NCBI GenBank assembly: GCA_945897655.1
Contig: CAMDHB010000017.1
Location: 1-20,774 of the forward strand
Source: Pseudorhodobacter antarcticus
GTDB lineage: Bacteria > Pseudomonadota > Alphaproteobacteria > Rhodobacterales > Rhodobacteraceae
Direction of reading: 5' to 3'
DNA: 20,774 bases
Positions 7,217 through 14,772 of the stretch are shown piece by piece. Both the position numbers and the translations under genes were made by a program. Each line of letters begins with the position of its first letter. Position 1 is the first letter of the stretch. The notes beneath the pieces are model-generated. The model was not told the DNA's origin and searched no databases. It worked only from the letters and a program-made list of their open reading frames with translations.

Positions 7217-7974
7217 TGCAGCCACCCACCGTCAGCGTCACCCCCGGCTCTGCCGGTCTGCAGGTCCGCAAGCTCCGCAAAAGCTATAAAAAGCGCCTCG
7301 TCTTGCGCGATGTTTCTCTTGATCTGGCGCGGGGTGAGGTTGTAGCACTGCTTGGACCAAACGGGTCAGGCAAAACAACCTGCTTTTACACCATCGCCGG
7401 ATTGGTCAGCCCCGAATCCGGCAGCGTCCTGATCGACGGCCGCGACGTGACCTCGTTGCCGATGTACCGCCGTGCCCGTCTGGGCATCGGCTATCTGCCG
7501 CAAGAGGTGTCAATCTTTCGCGGTCTTTCAGTCCAAGACAACATTCTGGCTGTGCTGGAAATCGTCATTGCTGACCGGCACAAGCGCCGCGAACGTCTGG
7601 AAGAACTGCTCACCGAATTCTCGATCACCCATATCCGCGCAGCCCCCGCACTTGCCCTGTCCGGCGGCGAACGGCGCCGGGTCGAAATTGCCCGTTGTCT
7701 GGCCGCTGATCCCAAATATCTGCTGTTGGACGAACCCTTTGCCGGCGTTGACCCCATTGCCGTAAACGAAATCCGCCATCTGGTGCACGACCTGAAATCA
7801 CGCGGCCTGGGCGTCCTGATCACCGACCACAACGTCCGCGAAACGCTGGATATCGTGGATCGCGCCTATATCCTGCACGACGGCCACGTTCTCATGTCCG
7901 GAACCGCCGACGAGATTGTGCGCGATGAAACCGTCCGCCGGGTCTATCTAGGCGAGAATTTTCGCATCGTCTGA
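7216..7974 (+). CDS. lptB: LPS export ABC transporter ATP-binding protein LptB
   Basis: A 252-residue cytoplasmic ATPase that powers LPS extraction from the inner membrane with LptF and LptG, which are not in this window. All nucleotide-binding motifs are intact: Walker A GPNGSGKT (47-54), Q-loop Q96 in YLPQEVSIFRGLSV, signature LSGGERRR (148-155), Walker B YLLLDEPFAGVDP (168-180) and the switch His H205 in LITDHNVRETL. The LPQEVSIFR and FAGVDPIAV segments are typical of LptB rather than of other branched-chain-type ABC ATPases. The N-terminus is about ten residues longer than in E. coli. The start overlaps the lptA stop (TGATG at 7214-7218). It closes the kdsD-lptCAB run. Confidence 0.97.
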   Translation: MQPPTVSVTPGSAGLQVRKLRKSYKKRLVLRDVSLDLARGEVVALLGPNGSGKTTCFYTIAGLVSPESGSVLIDGRDVTSLPMYRRARLGIGYLPQEVSIFRGLSVQDNILAVLEIVIADRHKRRERLEELLTEFSITHIRAAPALALSGGERRRVEIARCLAADPKYLLLDEPFAGVDPIAVNEIRHLVHDLKSRGLGVLITDHNVRETLDIVDRAYILHDGHVLMSGTADEIVRDETVRRVYLGENFRIV

Positions 7975-8003
7975 AACTTCATGACAGTCTTGCGACAGCT
8001 CTG

Positions 8004-8032
8004 TTGACAAGTGCCACCCCTAGTCACCAAAT
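8004..8032 (+). promoter_or_regulatory. possible promoter for hpf-ptsN
   Basis: A perfect -35 hexamer TTGACA (8004-8009) is followed after 17 bases by CCAAAT (8027-8032), which matches only three of six -10 bases. Transcription from about 8039 would give a leader of some 160 bases to hpf. The 225-base gap (7975-8199) shows no coding sequence. It also has two CATATG sites (8071-8076, 8125-8130) flanked by complementary CGGTT and AACCG. Confidence 0.3.
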
Positions 8033-8199
8033 GAGAGGGATGAGACCGTCAGTCGTCCAGTCCCCCCGTACATATGCGGTTCCAATAAGGGGCTCTTCGA
8101 AAGGTGGTGACCCAAACCGTTATCCATATGTTTACCATCTTTACGCCACCCTGACGCAACACTGCGGCAGGTCCAGATAACTGACCAACAGGAGGCATC

Positions 8200-8775
8200 A
8201 TGCGCTATCAGATCAGCGGGAAACACATCGACATTGGTGAAGCCCTTCAGACTCACGTGAAGTCTGAACTTGGTGAGATCGTCGAAAAGTATGCCCAGCG
8301 TCCGACCGAAGCCGTGATTGTGTTTTCAAAATCCGCCCATGAGTATGTTTGCGAAGCCGTCATCCACCTGTCCACCGGGCTGAACGCCCAAGCCAAGGGT
8401 CACGCAACCGAAATCTATGCCGCCTTTGAATCCTGCCGCGAAAAGATGGACAAGCAGCTGCGCCGCTACAAACGCCGCCTGCGCAACCACCACCGCGACC
8501 GCCCCACACCTGTGGAATTCGGACCCGGCGCATCATACATCCTCGCCCCATCGCAGGAACCCGACGACGAAGACCTGGGCACGCTGCAGCCCGTCATCGT
8601 GGCCGAGATGGAGACGAAGATCCCCTCCATCACCGTAGGTGAAGCCGTCATGCAATTAGAGTTGACCTCGCAACGCTTTTTGGTGTTTCGCAATGAGGGA
8701 CATGGCGGGGTCAATGTGGTATACCTCCGCGATGACGGGAATATCGGCTGGATCGACCCCCGCAACAGCAAATGA
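8200..8775 (+). CDS. hpf: ribosome hibernation promoting factor, long form
   Basis: A 191-residue factor that binds the 30S decoding region and dimerises 70S ribosomes into inactive 100S particles in slow growth. The N-terminal S30AE domain (about 1-105) begins MRYQISGKHIDIGEALQTHV and continues through CEAVIHLSTGLNAQAKG and IYAAFESCREKMDKQLRRYKRR. A linker rich in Asp, Glu and Pro (about 106-135) leads to the C-terminal dimerisation domain ending FLVFRNEGHGGVNVVYLRDDGNIGWIDP. The two-domain layout identifies the long form, not the short enteric Hpf/YfiA. The start has a textbook Shine-Dalgarno AGGAGG (8190-8195). It stands 225 bases after lptB, where rpoN is found in many proteobacteria, and 39 bases before ptsN. 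Confidence 0.96.
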   Translation: MRYQISGKHIDIGEALQTHVKSELGEIVEKYAQRPTEAVIVFSKSAHEYVCEAVIHLSTGLNAQAKGHATEIYAAFESCREKMDKQLRRYKRRLRNHHRDRPTPVEFGPGASYILAPSQEPDDEDLGTLQPVIVAEMETKIPSITVGEAVMQLELTSQRFLVFRNEGHGGVNVVYLRDDGNIGWIDPRNSK

Positions 8776-8779
8776 AAAT

Positions 8780-8793
8780 CCCGCCAAAGCGGG
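8780..8793 (+). other. stem-loop between hpf and ptsN
   Basis: CCCGC-CAAA-GCGGG forms a perfect five-pair stem with a four-base loop, five bases after the hpf stop. No run of T follows, so it is more likely an mRNA processing, stability or attenuating hairpin than a full intrinsic terminator. Confidence 0.5.
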
Positions 8794-8814
8794 CGAGCAG
8801 GTAAGAAACGGCGC

Positions 8815-9276
8815 ATGGAACTCTCAAAACTGCTAAGCCCCGGTGCGGTTCGGGTCGTGGGGCAATTGCCCGGCAAGAAACGCCTCTTTCAGGAACTGGG
8901 CGAAATGGCGGCCCAAGCTTACCGCCTGAATGCCTCGGTTGCGACCGATGGTTTGCAGGAACGGGAAAGCCTGGGCCCCACTGGTGTGGGCCACGGCATC
9001 GCGCTACCCCATGCCCGCTTGGACGACCTCGATCAGATCGTCGCCGTTTTTCTGCGTATGGAACGGTCGCTCGACTATGATTCGGTTGACCGTCAGCCGG
9101 TCGATCTGGTCTTTGGCCTGTTCGCGCCCAAGGAATCGGGCGTCGATCACCTCAAGGCGCTGGCGCTGGTGTCACGCACCATGCGCGACCCCAACATCTG
9201 TGCGAAGCTCCGTGCCAACACCGATCCTGCCAAACTGCACGCCACTCTCACAGAAGCCCGCGCGCAGGCTGCCTGA
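8815..9276 (+). CDS. ptsN: nitrogen-regulatory phosphotransferase protein EIIA-Ntr
   Basis: A 153-residue EIIA protein of the nitrogen phosphotransferase system. It is phosphorylated by NPr and regulates, rather than transports; known targets include potassium uptake and stress responses. The PTS EIIA-2 fold is seen in ATDGLQERESLGPTGVGHGIALPHARLD. H66 in ALPHARLD is the phosphorylated histidine. Later segments VDLVFGLFAPKE and DHLKALALVSRTMRDP are family-typical. ATG 8815 starts at MELSKLLSPG, the usual EIIA-Ntr start, preceded by a weak purine-rich GGTAAGAAACGG. It is in the conserved hpf-ptsN pair and converges with the sulfotransferase gene 28 bases downstream. No convincing terminator is visible between them. 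Confidence 0.96.
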   Translation: MELSKLLSPGAVRVVGQLPGKKRLFQELGEMAAQAYRLNASVATDGLQERESLGPTGVGHGIALPHARLDDLDQIVAVFLRMERSLDYDSVDRQPVDLVFGLFAPKESGVDHLKALALVSRTMRDPNICAKLRANTDPAKLHATLTEARAQAA

Positions 9277-9304
9277 CCAGTTTTCTTCCGCTGTCGGTTT
9301 GGCC

Positions 9305-10711
9305 TTATGCCGACCAATTGGCAAAACCATAGGCCGCATAGTCCTTGCCGTAGGCATCGCGTGCGGCCTTTTCCAAGTCTGTCCCGTACATCGACGCCAG
9401 CGGATAGGGGCTGGTCTCTGCATTGGGCGGCAGGGGTTTCATGTCTATCCCGACATGGTCGCAGACATAGGCCAGATCCCGCTCCAACCGATCTTCCCGC
9501 AACAGAAAATCCGGCGCCTGCACCTGGGCAAAGCCTGACACCGTTGTCAGTTGCGTGGCAAACTGCGCCGGCATCCGCAACTCGGTCCGCCCCGCCTGAA
9601 TGTGCTTGATCAACTCCAGAAACACCATCAACCCGGCCCGATGCTCTGCCTCGGTGGCAAAGCCCTTCTGTGCCTTGGGCGGCAGGTCAAACTTGTGGAC
9701 CCGCTTCAGATAGGGCCGCAGTTCCGGCATCCACTCCCGTTCCAGAAAGTCGCAATAGGCCGCATGGGCCCGCGCCAACGGATGGCGCAGCACCGCAAAA
9801 CTGCGCTGTCCGGGGTGCTCAACCCGCCATTTGCGCAAGGATTGGCGATCAAAACTGGTCTGCAACCCACCGTAAGCCTGCAACCACTTGCGAATCCGCT
9901 GCTCCGGCCCTGATTTTATTGGCTGAAACAGCAATCCGACCGCAGTGCTTGCCACATAGCTGCCAATCGCTGCGGACCGTCGGGGTTCAAAATTTGGCGT
10001 GTGGGTCAGGTTGAACCAATCAAGCCGGGCCAGCCCGCGCTCCATTTCCGCAGGGTTGGAGACTTTGTCGGCCAAAGGTTCCGGGTTCTGCTTCTTGAAC
10101 CGGAACACCAGATCCTCCAGCCGCCCCTCGACCCCCAGAAACGCCGCCAAGCCATTGATGACCTTCAGATCCAGCACATCCTCATAGTCGATGTAGTAAG
10201 CCGCTTGCCCACTGACCTGCAGCCGGGCCACCAGCCCCTTCTGAAACCCCTGCAAGACGTCAATGCGCGCTCGGAACTCATCCAGGTCAAACTTCGGGCG
10301 CACGGTTTTCAGATGTTTGGTGTTGGCCAGCCACCACTGGTCGCTCTCCTTTGCGATTTTCCAGCTGATATAGCTTTCCAACTGGTTGCGCGTCAGGATC
10401 ACCTTCGCCACGCACGGATCATCAACCACCAGATCAAAGACCCTTGGGTCGTGATCATGAAAATACCGAAACCCCGCCAACCCCTCGGTCTTGTCCCGCA
10501 TCACCCGCAGCATCCGCGCCGGATCGGCATTGCGGTCCTGCAAGGTACAGCCAAGCAACTCGTTCTTGCCTTCGCCACCAATGAAATAGGGATTGAACGC
10601 CTCACCGTGGCAGGTCAGCCCCGGAATGGCATTCAGGTTCGATTCCAGAAAATTGGACCCGGTGCGCATTTCGGCGAATATGACAAAGGAATGGAAACGC
10701 GGCTTTGCCAT
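9305..10711 (-). CDS. Stf0/NodH-like sulfotransferase with a second sulfotransferase-like half
   Basis: A 468-residue protein, probably transferring sulfate from PAPS to a glycan. The N-terminal half is Stf0/NodH-like. MRTGSNFLESNL (15-26) is the PAPS 5'-phosphosulfate loop, and VILTRNQLESYISWKIA (104-120) holds the Arg and Ser expected at the 3'-phosphate site. RFKKQNPEPLADKVSN (204-219) and the LARLDWFNLTHTPNFEPRR stretch match the usual end of this family. A second unit follows: SFAVLRHPLARAHAAYCDFLERE (304-326) resembles the 3'-phosphate motif of another sulfotransferase family, and the tail AARDAYGKDYAAYGF looks like that family's C-terminus. This half shows no P-loop of its own. ATG 10711 lies three bases after the upstream stop, so it is the last gene of a three-gene operon. 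Confidence 0.8.
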   Translation of the reverse strand: MAKPRFHSFVIFAEMRTGSNFLESNLNAIPGLTCHGEAFNPYFIGGEGKNELLGCTLQDRNADPARMLRVMRDKTEGLAGFRYFHDHDPRVFDLVVDDPCVAKVILTRNQLESYISWKIAKESDQWWLANTKHLKTVRPKFDLDEFRARIDVLQGFQKGLVARLQVSGQAAYYIDYEDVLDLKVINGLAAFLGVEGRLEDLVFRFKKQNPEPLADKVSNPAEMERGLARLDWFNLTHTPNFEPRRSAAIGSYVASTAVGLLFQPIKSGPEQRIRKWLQAYGGLQTSFDRQSLRKWRVEHPGQRSFAVLRHPLARAHAAYCDFLEREWMPELRPYLKRVHKFDLPPKAQKGFATEAEHRAGLMVFLELIKHIQAGRTELRMPAQFATQLTTVSGFAQVQAPDFLLREDRLERDLAYVCDHVGIDMKPLPPNAETSPYPLASMYGTDLEKAARDAYGKDYAAYGFANWSA

Positions 10712-10714
10712 CGG

Positions 10715-12412
10715 TCACTTGACCAGATATGGCCGCCCACGGCGCAGTGCGGCGGGCGTGGGATCTTCGCCCGCCGGGAAATCACCCATCAATGTTGGCT
10801 GCATGCCCTGATTGCGCAGGTTCTGCAAGAACTGGCCAAACCCCTTGAGGTCAGCCATCTGCGGCGCCTCGGTCAGACGGCGCATGGAACGGGGGCTGAT
10901 TTCGTCGATGATGCTTTGCAAGGGCTCCATCGGGTTTTCGACAAACTCCGCCAGGGACCAGATCCGGACCCGTGCCTTGGTCCAGGGGCTGCGCAGGATG
11001 CCAAGGTGATCCGCCTCGATCTTTTGCAACCGGGCCGCCTCGCGCCGGATGTCGCCAAAATTCTGGTTCGATTGGAACAGTGGAATGATCCACGCCCCCG
11101 AAATCACCGAAATCTGCGCATTGGGGTCGCCAGCCATGAACCAGGACACATCCTGTTTATCGCCCGGGCCAAACTGAAAACACTGCCGTTCGCCCCGGGT
11201 GTTCCAGATCAGATTGGTCAAAAAGCTTTTGGGGGCATAGTCGCGGATCGCCGCACTGTCCGACATGGCACCGTTGAACACCGTCTCGCCGCCCGCATAC
11301 TCGACCCGTTGCGTGGCAAACAGGTGGCCGTGGGCCCGCGTGCCTGCGGTCTTGCCCAGCCACAGTTCGAAATTGCCAAAAACCTCGGCAAAGCCTTCGA
11401 ACACCGAATAGGGCGCAGCGGTCCGCCCGTTTTCCCAGTTTTCATTCGGCATCCGGCTTTGCATGTACAGCCCCGGCCGCCCCTTGACCCGCCGCTCCAC
11501 AGCCTTGGCGAACAGACGGTCAATCTTGCCCGGATTGGGCTCCGCCGTGGCTTGGCCGACCACACCGCCCTCCAGAAAGTTCTGATACAGCTTGCCCGCC
11601 TGCGGCCAGATCTTGCGCGCTACAAAGCAGTCAGACCGCCGCAAAAGCTGCAAGTGATCGTCATAAAAGATGTGCGGCTTGCCCTGATAGTCAAACTTCG
11701 ACAGCGTCAGCGACCGGCTTTCTACATTGGAGGAATACTGGCGCACCAGTGTCTGAAAATAGCTTTCATCCGGAATCCAGACCCGGCGGAAATAGCGGTC
11801 AATCGCCTCACGGTCCGGGCTTTCCAGAATGGCCGACAGTGTCTGCCGCGTCAGACACCACCACTGGCTGCCCAGATGCGGCACCAAGCCGTCAGGTATC
11901 TGGCGCTTGAACCCGATACGCCGTTGCAGCCTGACATATCCATCAAACAACCGCCGCTGCTTGCGCCAACTGAACGGGAACCGCAGCGTGAACCGCTCCA
12001 GGTTCAACCCACCGACTGTCCAGCCCACATCCTCGGTCGTGACGCTTTCGATGAAATCGACGCGCGGACGGGTCTGCAGATAGGCCCTCAAATCCTCAAC
12101 CGGGCGCAGCGGCAAACAGGAGCCAGAGGCCAGAAAGACATGCCGCACCTCGGGAAAGTCTTTCAGAATGATGGTGGACGCGGCCTGTGTCGCCGCCACA
12201 ATCCCCCAAGTCCCCCATTCGCAGGCAAATCGCCCCGAAAACCGGATGTTGCCCAAGTCGGCCAATGCAGCAACCAAACCGTCAAAGGCCGGTTTGGCCA
12301 CCCGCTTGTCGACATGAATGACCACAGGGCAATCGCGTTCCGCCCAATGGCGCGCAACCTCTGCTGCACGCTCAAGCGCAGTATGGCACAGCATGACAAA
12401 GCCGATGCTCAC
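10715..12412 (-). CDS. GT14 (beta-1,6-N-acetylglucosaminyltransferase-like) glycosyltransferase with DUF5927-type C-terminus
   Basis: A 565-residue glycosyltransferase. The first ~260 residues are of the GT14 'Branch' family (core-2/I-branching type): GFVMLCHTALERA at the start, VVIHVDKR, the acceptor-side motif LASGSCLPLRPVEDLRAYL, SQWWCLTRQTL and the late PDESYFQTLV acidic motif. The remaining ~300 residues (from about YDDHLQLLRRSDCFVARK) match my recollection of the DUF5927 domain often fused to such enzymes in Rhodobacteraceae; its function is unknown. The start is GTG 12412, giving MSIGFVML; GAGGGGG, overlapping the end of the upstream gene, is its Shine-Dalgarno. It lies 13 bases after glycosyltransferase copy B and 3 bases before the sulfotransferase. 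The donor sugar is not certain; GlcNAc or xylose are family precedents. Confidence 0.8.
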   Translation of the reverse strand: MSIGFVMLCHTALERAAEVARHWAERDCPVVIHVDKRVAKPAFDGLVAALADLGNIRFSGRFACEWGTWGIVAATQAASTIILKDFPEVRHVFLASGSCLPLRPVEDLRAYLQTRPRVDFIESVTTEDVGWTVGGLNLERFTLRFPFSWRKQRRLFDGYVRLQRRIGFKRQIPDGLVPHLGSQWWCLTRQTLSAILESPDREAIDRYFRRVWIPDESYFQTLVRQYSSNVESRSLTLSKFDYQGKPHIFYDDHLQLLRRSDCFVARKIWPQAGKLYQNFLEGGVVGQATAEPNPGKIDRLFAKAVERRVKGRPGLYMQSRMPNENWENGRTAAPYSVFEGFAEVFGNFELWLGKTAGTRAHGHLFATQRVEYAGGETVFNGAMSDSAAIRDYAPKSFLTNLIWNTRGERQCFQFGPGDKQDVSWFMAGDPNAQISVISGAWIIPLFQSNQNFGDIRREAARLQKIEADHLGILRSPWTKARVRIWSLAEFVENPMEPLQSIIDEISPRSMRRLTEAPQMADLKGFGQFLQNLRNQGMQPTLMGDFPAGEDPTPAALRRGRPYLVK

Positions 12413-12425
12413 CGCCGCCGCCCCC

Positions 12426-13436
12426 TCATGCCCAGTTCCCCTTCGACATCAGCCCCAGAATTTCCAACTGGCGCCAGTTGATGTACTTCTCGCTGAACTT
12501 GCACCACAGATCCGGTTGGGTGGCCAAGGCATTTTGATAGGCGATGTATTCCTGACTTTCCGCATAATGCTGCCCGCGCGTCATCTCCTCGGCTGCCTTG
12601 ACGGCAAAGGTATCCAAGAACTTCGCATGCAACAGGCACCCCGAGGCCTTTTCGCCACCCCATTCGTCAAAGACCAGATTCAGACCGCGCGGCAGCAGCA
12701 TATGGGTCGAACTGATATAGGCGTAGGATCGGTCCCATCTAACCAGCGGAATCTTGTTCAGCGCGGGCGCGTTATAGGGGTTGTCGGAAAAGAACAGCCG
12801 CGCCCGGGGTCCGCCTTGGATCCACAGATTGTTGTGCCAGAAGTTGCGGTTGATCGTATAATTGCCACTGTCAAACCACTGCGCAATCTCGAACGGGTTC
12901 TGCCCCTCGTGATAGGGCCGCTCTTGCACGGGGCCCTTTGGATACATATCCAACAACATGGCCGAAAACGACCGTACCGAACTTGCATCCAGCCAATCGG
13001 TCAACGCCCGCAGGGGGCGGGTTTCACAGAACGGATAGACAAGGAATTCGTCCACATCCACCGAAAGGCACCAATGCCCGTGGCAATAACGCCGCTGCAA
13101 ATGGGTCAGCCAATCCACGCCAAAATGCGACGCCTTGTAACTGGCTTCGGTGGCCCAAACCGATACATCTGGCTGGGCGGCCAAATACTCCCGGGTGCCA
13201 TCGCTACTGCCATTGTCGACAAACAGAAAATGATCGACCCCCAGATCGCGGTAATACTGCATGAAGAACGGCAGCCTGACCCGTTCATTCCGGACGGTCG
13301 ACAAAAGAAGGATCGCGCTTTCACCGATCTTGGCTGTACGGTCGGCAACCGAGGTCAACTGGCGCCGCTTCAAAAATGCGCGCAGATGGGCACGCCGACG
13401 TCTTGCGCGCAGCCTGATTGCCCCAATGATGCTCAA
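12426..13436 (-). CDS. GT2-type glycosyltransferase, tandem copy B (Glyco_tranf_2_4)
   Basis: A 336-residue inverting glycosyltransferase-like protein of the Glyco_tranf_2_4/GT92-like type. Motifs are STVRNERVRLPFF (46-58), the nucleotide-binding LFVDNGSSDG (71-80) and the metal-binding DVDE (127-130), followed by LDMYPKGP, WFDSGNY, LWIQGGPRAR and LNKIPLVRW. I chose TTG 13436, preceded by GGGGGAG (13441-13447). From there the protein aligns without gaps to copy A from its internal ATG, and both are 336 residues. An earlier TTG at 13523 would add 29 residues with no similarity to copy A and no good ribosome site. There is no signal peptide or membrane segment, so it is cytoplasmic. It leads the operon with the GT14 and sulfotransferase genes. 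The acceptor is unknown. Confidence 0.8.
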   Translation of the reverse strand: MSIIGAIRLRARRRRAHLRAFLKRRQLTSVADRTAKIGESAILLLSTVRNERVRLPFFMQYYRDLGVDHFLFVDNGSSDGTREYLAAQPDVSVWATEASYKASHFGVDWLTHLQRRYCHGHWCLSVDVDEFLVYPFCETRPLRALTDWLDASSVRSFSAMLLDMYPKGPVQERPYHEGQNPFEIAQWFDSGNYTINRNFWHNNLWIQGGPRARLFFSDNPYNAPALNKIPLVRWDRSYAYISSTHMLLPRGLNLVFDEWGGEKASGCLLHAKFLDTFAVKAAEEMTRGQHYAESQEYIAYQNALATQPDLWCKFSEKYINWRQLEILGLMSKGNWA

Positions 13437-13494
13437 CCCGCTCCCCCGACACCACTCAACACGCAGCACTTGGCCAATTTGTAACCGCCAATGC

Positions 13495-13541
13495 GTGAGG
13501 AAACCGTCAACCTCACTGCACAACTGGGCAATTCACCCCAG
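13495..13541 (-). other. two stem-loops in the leader of glycosyltransferase copy B
   Basis: GTGAGG (13495-13500) pairs with CCTCAC (13511-13516) over a 10-base loop, and CTGGG (13524-13528) pairs with CCCAG (13537-13541) over an 8-base loop. Both fall between the promoter at 13582-13610 and the TTG 13436 start, and would be in the 5' untranslated RNA if that start is right. Confidence 0.35.
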
Positions 13542-13581
13542 ATTGGCAGCTTTCGACCATCTTTCACCACACCCGTTAACG

Positions 13582-13610
13582 ATTCTAGTGATTGTGGCGT
13601 CATCTGTAAA
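13582..13610 (-). promoter_or_regulatory. sigma-70-type promoter for glycosyltransferase copy B operon
   Basis: Read on the minus strand, TTTACA (13610-13605) is followed after exactly 17 bases by TAGAAT (13587-13582). Each hexamer has five of six consensus bases, the best such match in the window. Transcription would start near 13575 and cover copy B, the GT14 gene and the sulfotransferase gene. Confidence 0.6.
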
Positions 13611-13644
13611 CAATAAGCCCGACATAACCTCGCAGTGTGGGAAT

Positions 13645-14655
13645 TCAGATCCATCCGCCGCGCGAAATCAGCCCCATCGCCTCCAACTGGCGCCAACCGG
13701 TATAGCGGCTTGACCCCGCGCACCACAGATCCGGGCTGTCAGCTAAACTGCGGTAATAGTCATCATAAAGCGCGCTATTGGCAAAATGCTGTTGGCGCTG
13801 CTGCTCTTCGACCGCCTTGTCCACAACGATGGGCAGGAACTTGGTATGAAGCACCGCCCCCGAAATCCGCTCGCCCCCGGTTTCATCGAAAACAGCGTTC
13901 AACTTGCGCGGTAATAGGGCGTGGGTTGAATTGACATAGGCATAGCCTCGCTCCCACCGCACCAAAGGCACCTTGTTCAGCGTCGGCGCCCGGCGCGGTT
14001 CGCCTGCAAAAAAACGCCGCGCCCGGACACCGCCCTGAATCCACAGATTGCGCAAAAGCGGTTGAATCTGAACGACATAGTTCCCGCTGTCAAACCACGG
14101 CAAAACTTCGATCGGGTCCTGACCAGGCTCATAGTGCTGCGCACCAAGCGGTCCCTTTGGGTACATGTCCAGCATCATGGCCCCAAACGACGGCAGACCC
14201 TGGGCGTCCAGCTCAGCAGTCAATGCCCGCAGGTTGCGGTCCTCATGATAGGGATAGATCAGGATTTCATCGGCATCCAGCGTCAGGCACCAATGGCCAT
14301 GCCCGTACCGCCGTTGCAGCCCGGTCATCCAGTCCAGCCCAAAGCGCGACTGCTTGTACCCGTGCCCGGTCACCCACAGTGAAACATCCTCTTGCGCGGC
14401 CAGCAGATCGCAGCTGCCATCGTCGCTGTCGTTGTCCACCACCAGAAAGTGATCAACCCCCAGTTTCCGATGATGCGCCAGAAAATAGGGCAGACGGACG
14501 CTTTCATTGCGGATGGTGACAAAAGCAAGAATCGCACCTGCTTGAATGCGGTCCGTCCGGTCGACCACAGAACGAAGCTGTCTACGCTTGCGAAACGCCC
14601 GCGCCAGCAGACGCAGCCGTTTCCAGCGCAGCTTGTACGCCCGCCACGCCTCCAT
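13645..14655 (-). CDS. GT2-type glycosyltransferase, tandem copy A (Glyco_tranf_2_4)
   Basis: A 336-residue glycosyltransferase-like protein, paralogue of copy B, with about 60% identity by eye over the first half of the catalytic domain. It has VTIRNESVRLPYF (46-58), LVVDNDSDDG (71-80), metal-binding DADE (127-130), LDMYPKGPLG, WFDSGNY, LWIQGGVRARRFF and the closing WRQLEAMGLISRGGWI. ATG 14655 is chosen because it aligns exactly with the start of copy B and gives the same length. The frame stays open to GTG 14769, three bases after galU, which would add 38 residues (coupled start); neither site has a strong Shine-Dalgarno. It probably shares the galU transcript. UDP-glucose from GalU is a plausible donor precursor, but donor and acceptor are not shown by the sequence. 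Confidence 0.78.
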   Translation of the reverse strand: MEAWRAYKLRWKRLRLLARAFRKRRQLRSVVDRTDRIQAGAILAFVTIRNESVRLPYFLAHHRKLGVDHFLVVDNDSDDGSCDLLAAQEDVSLWVTGHGYKQSRFGLDWMTGLQRRYGHGHWCLTLDADEILIYPYHEDRNLRALTAELDAQGLPSFGAMMLDMYPKGPLGAQHYEPGQDPIEVLPWFDSGNYVVQIQPLLRNLWIQGGVRARRFFAGEPRRAPTLNKVPLVRWERGYAYVNSTHALLPRKLNAVFDETGGERISGAVLHTKFLPIVVDKAVEEQQRQQHFANSALYDDYYRSLADSPDLWCAGSSRYTGWRQLEAMGLISRGGWI

Positions 14656-14772
14656 CACCGATCGTTCAGGAACAGGCAGTTCGCCAAGGGACACCGACCT
14701 TGGCAAATGAACCTCGCCAAGAACCCGCCGCATCACCTCATGCAGGCGGGTCCCAAGCCCGGCGGCCACGCG

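Noticed and set aside
9293..9314. GTCGG and CCGAC inverted repeat between ptsN and the sulfotransferase gene as a bidirectional terminator.
   Set aside because: The stem is only five pairs with a 12-base loop and no T-run on either side, and one arm lies in the coding end of the sulfotransferase gene.
10001..12481. An 826-codon open frame on the plus strand.
   Set aside because: It is antisense to the GT14 and sulfotransferase genes, has low-complexity Pro/Gln/Arg-rich sequence and no recognisable motif. Such frames arise from the codon bias of GC-rich genes on the other strand.
14656..14769. A 38-residue N-terminal extension of glycosyltransferase copy A from GTG 14769, beginning with a sequence like the AAGLGTRL nucleotidyltransferase signature.
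   Set aside because: The rest of a nucleotidyltransferase domain does not follow, and copy B lacks a matching extension. The resemblance is probably chance, although the GTG start, three bases after galU, remains possible.
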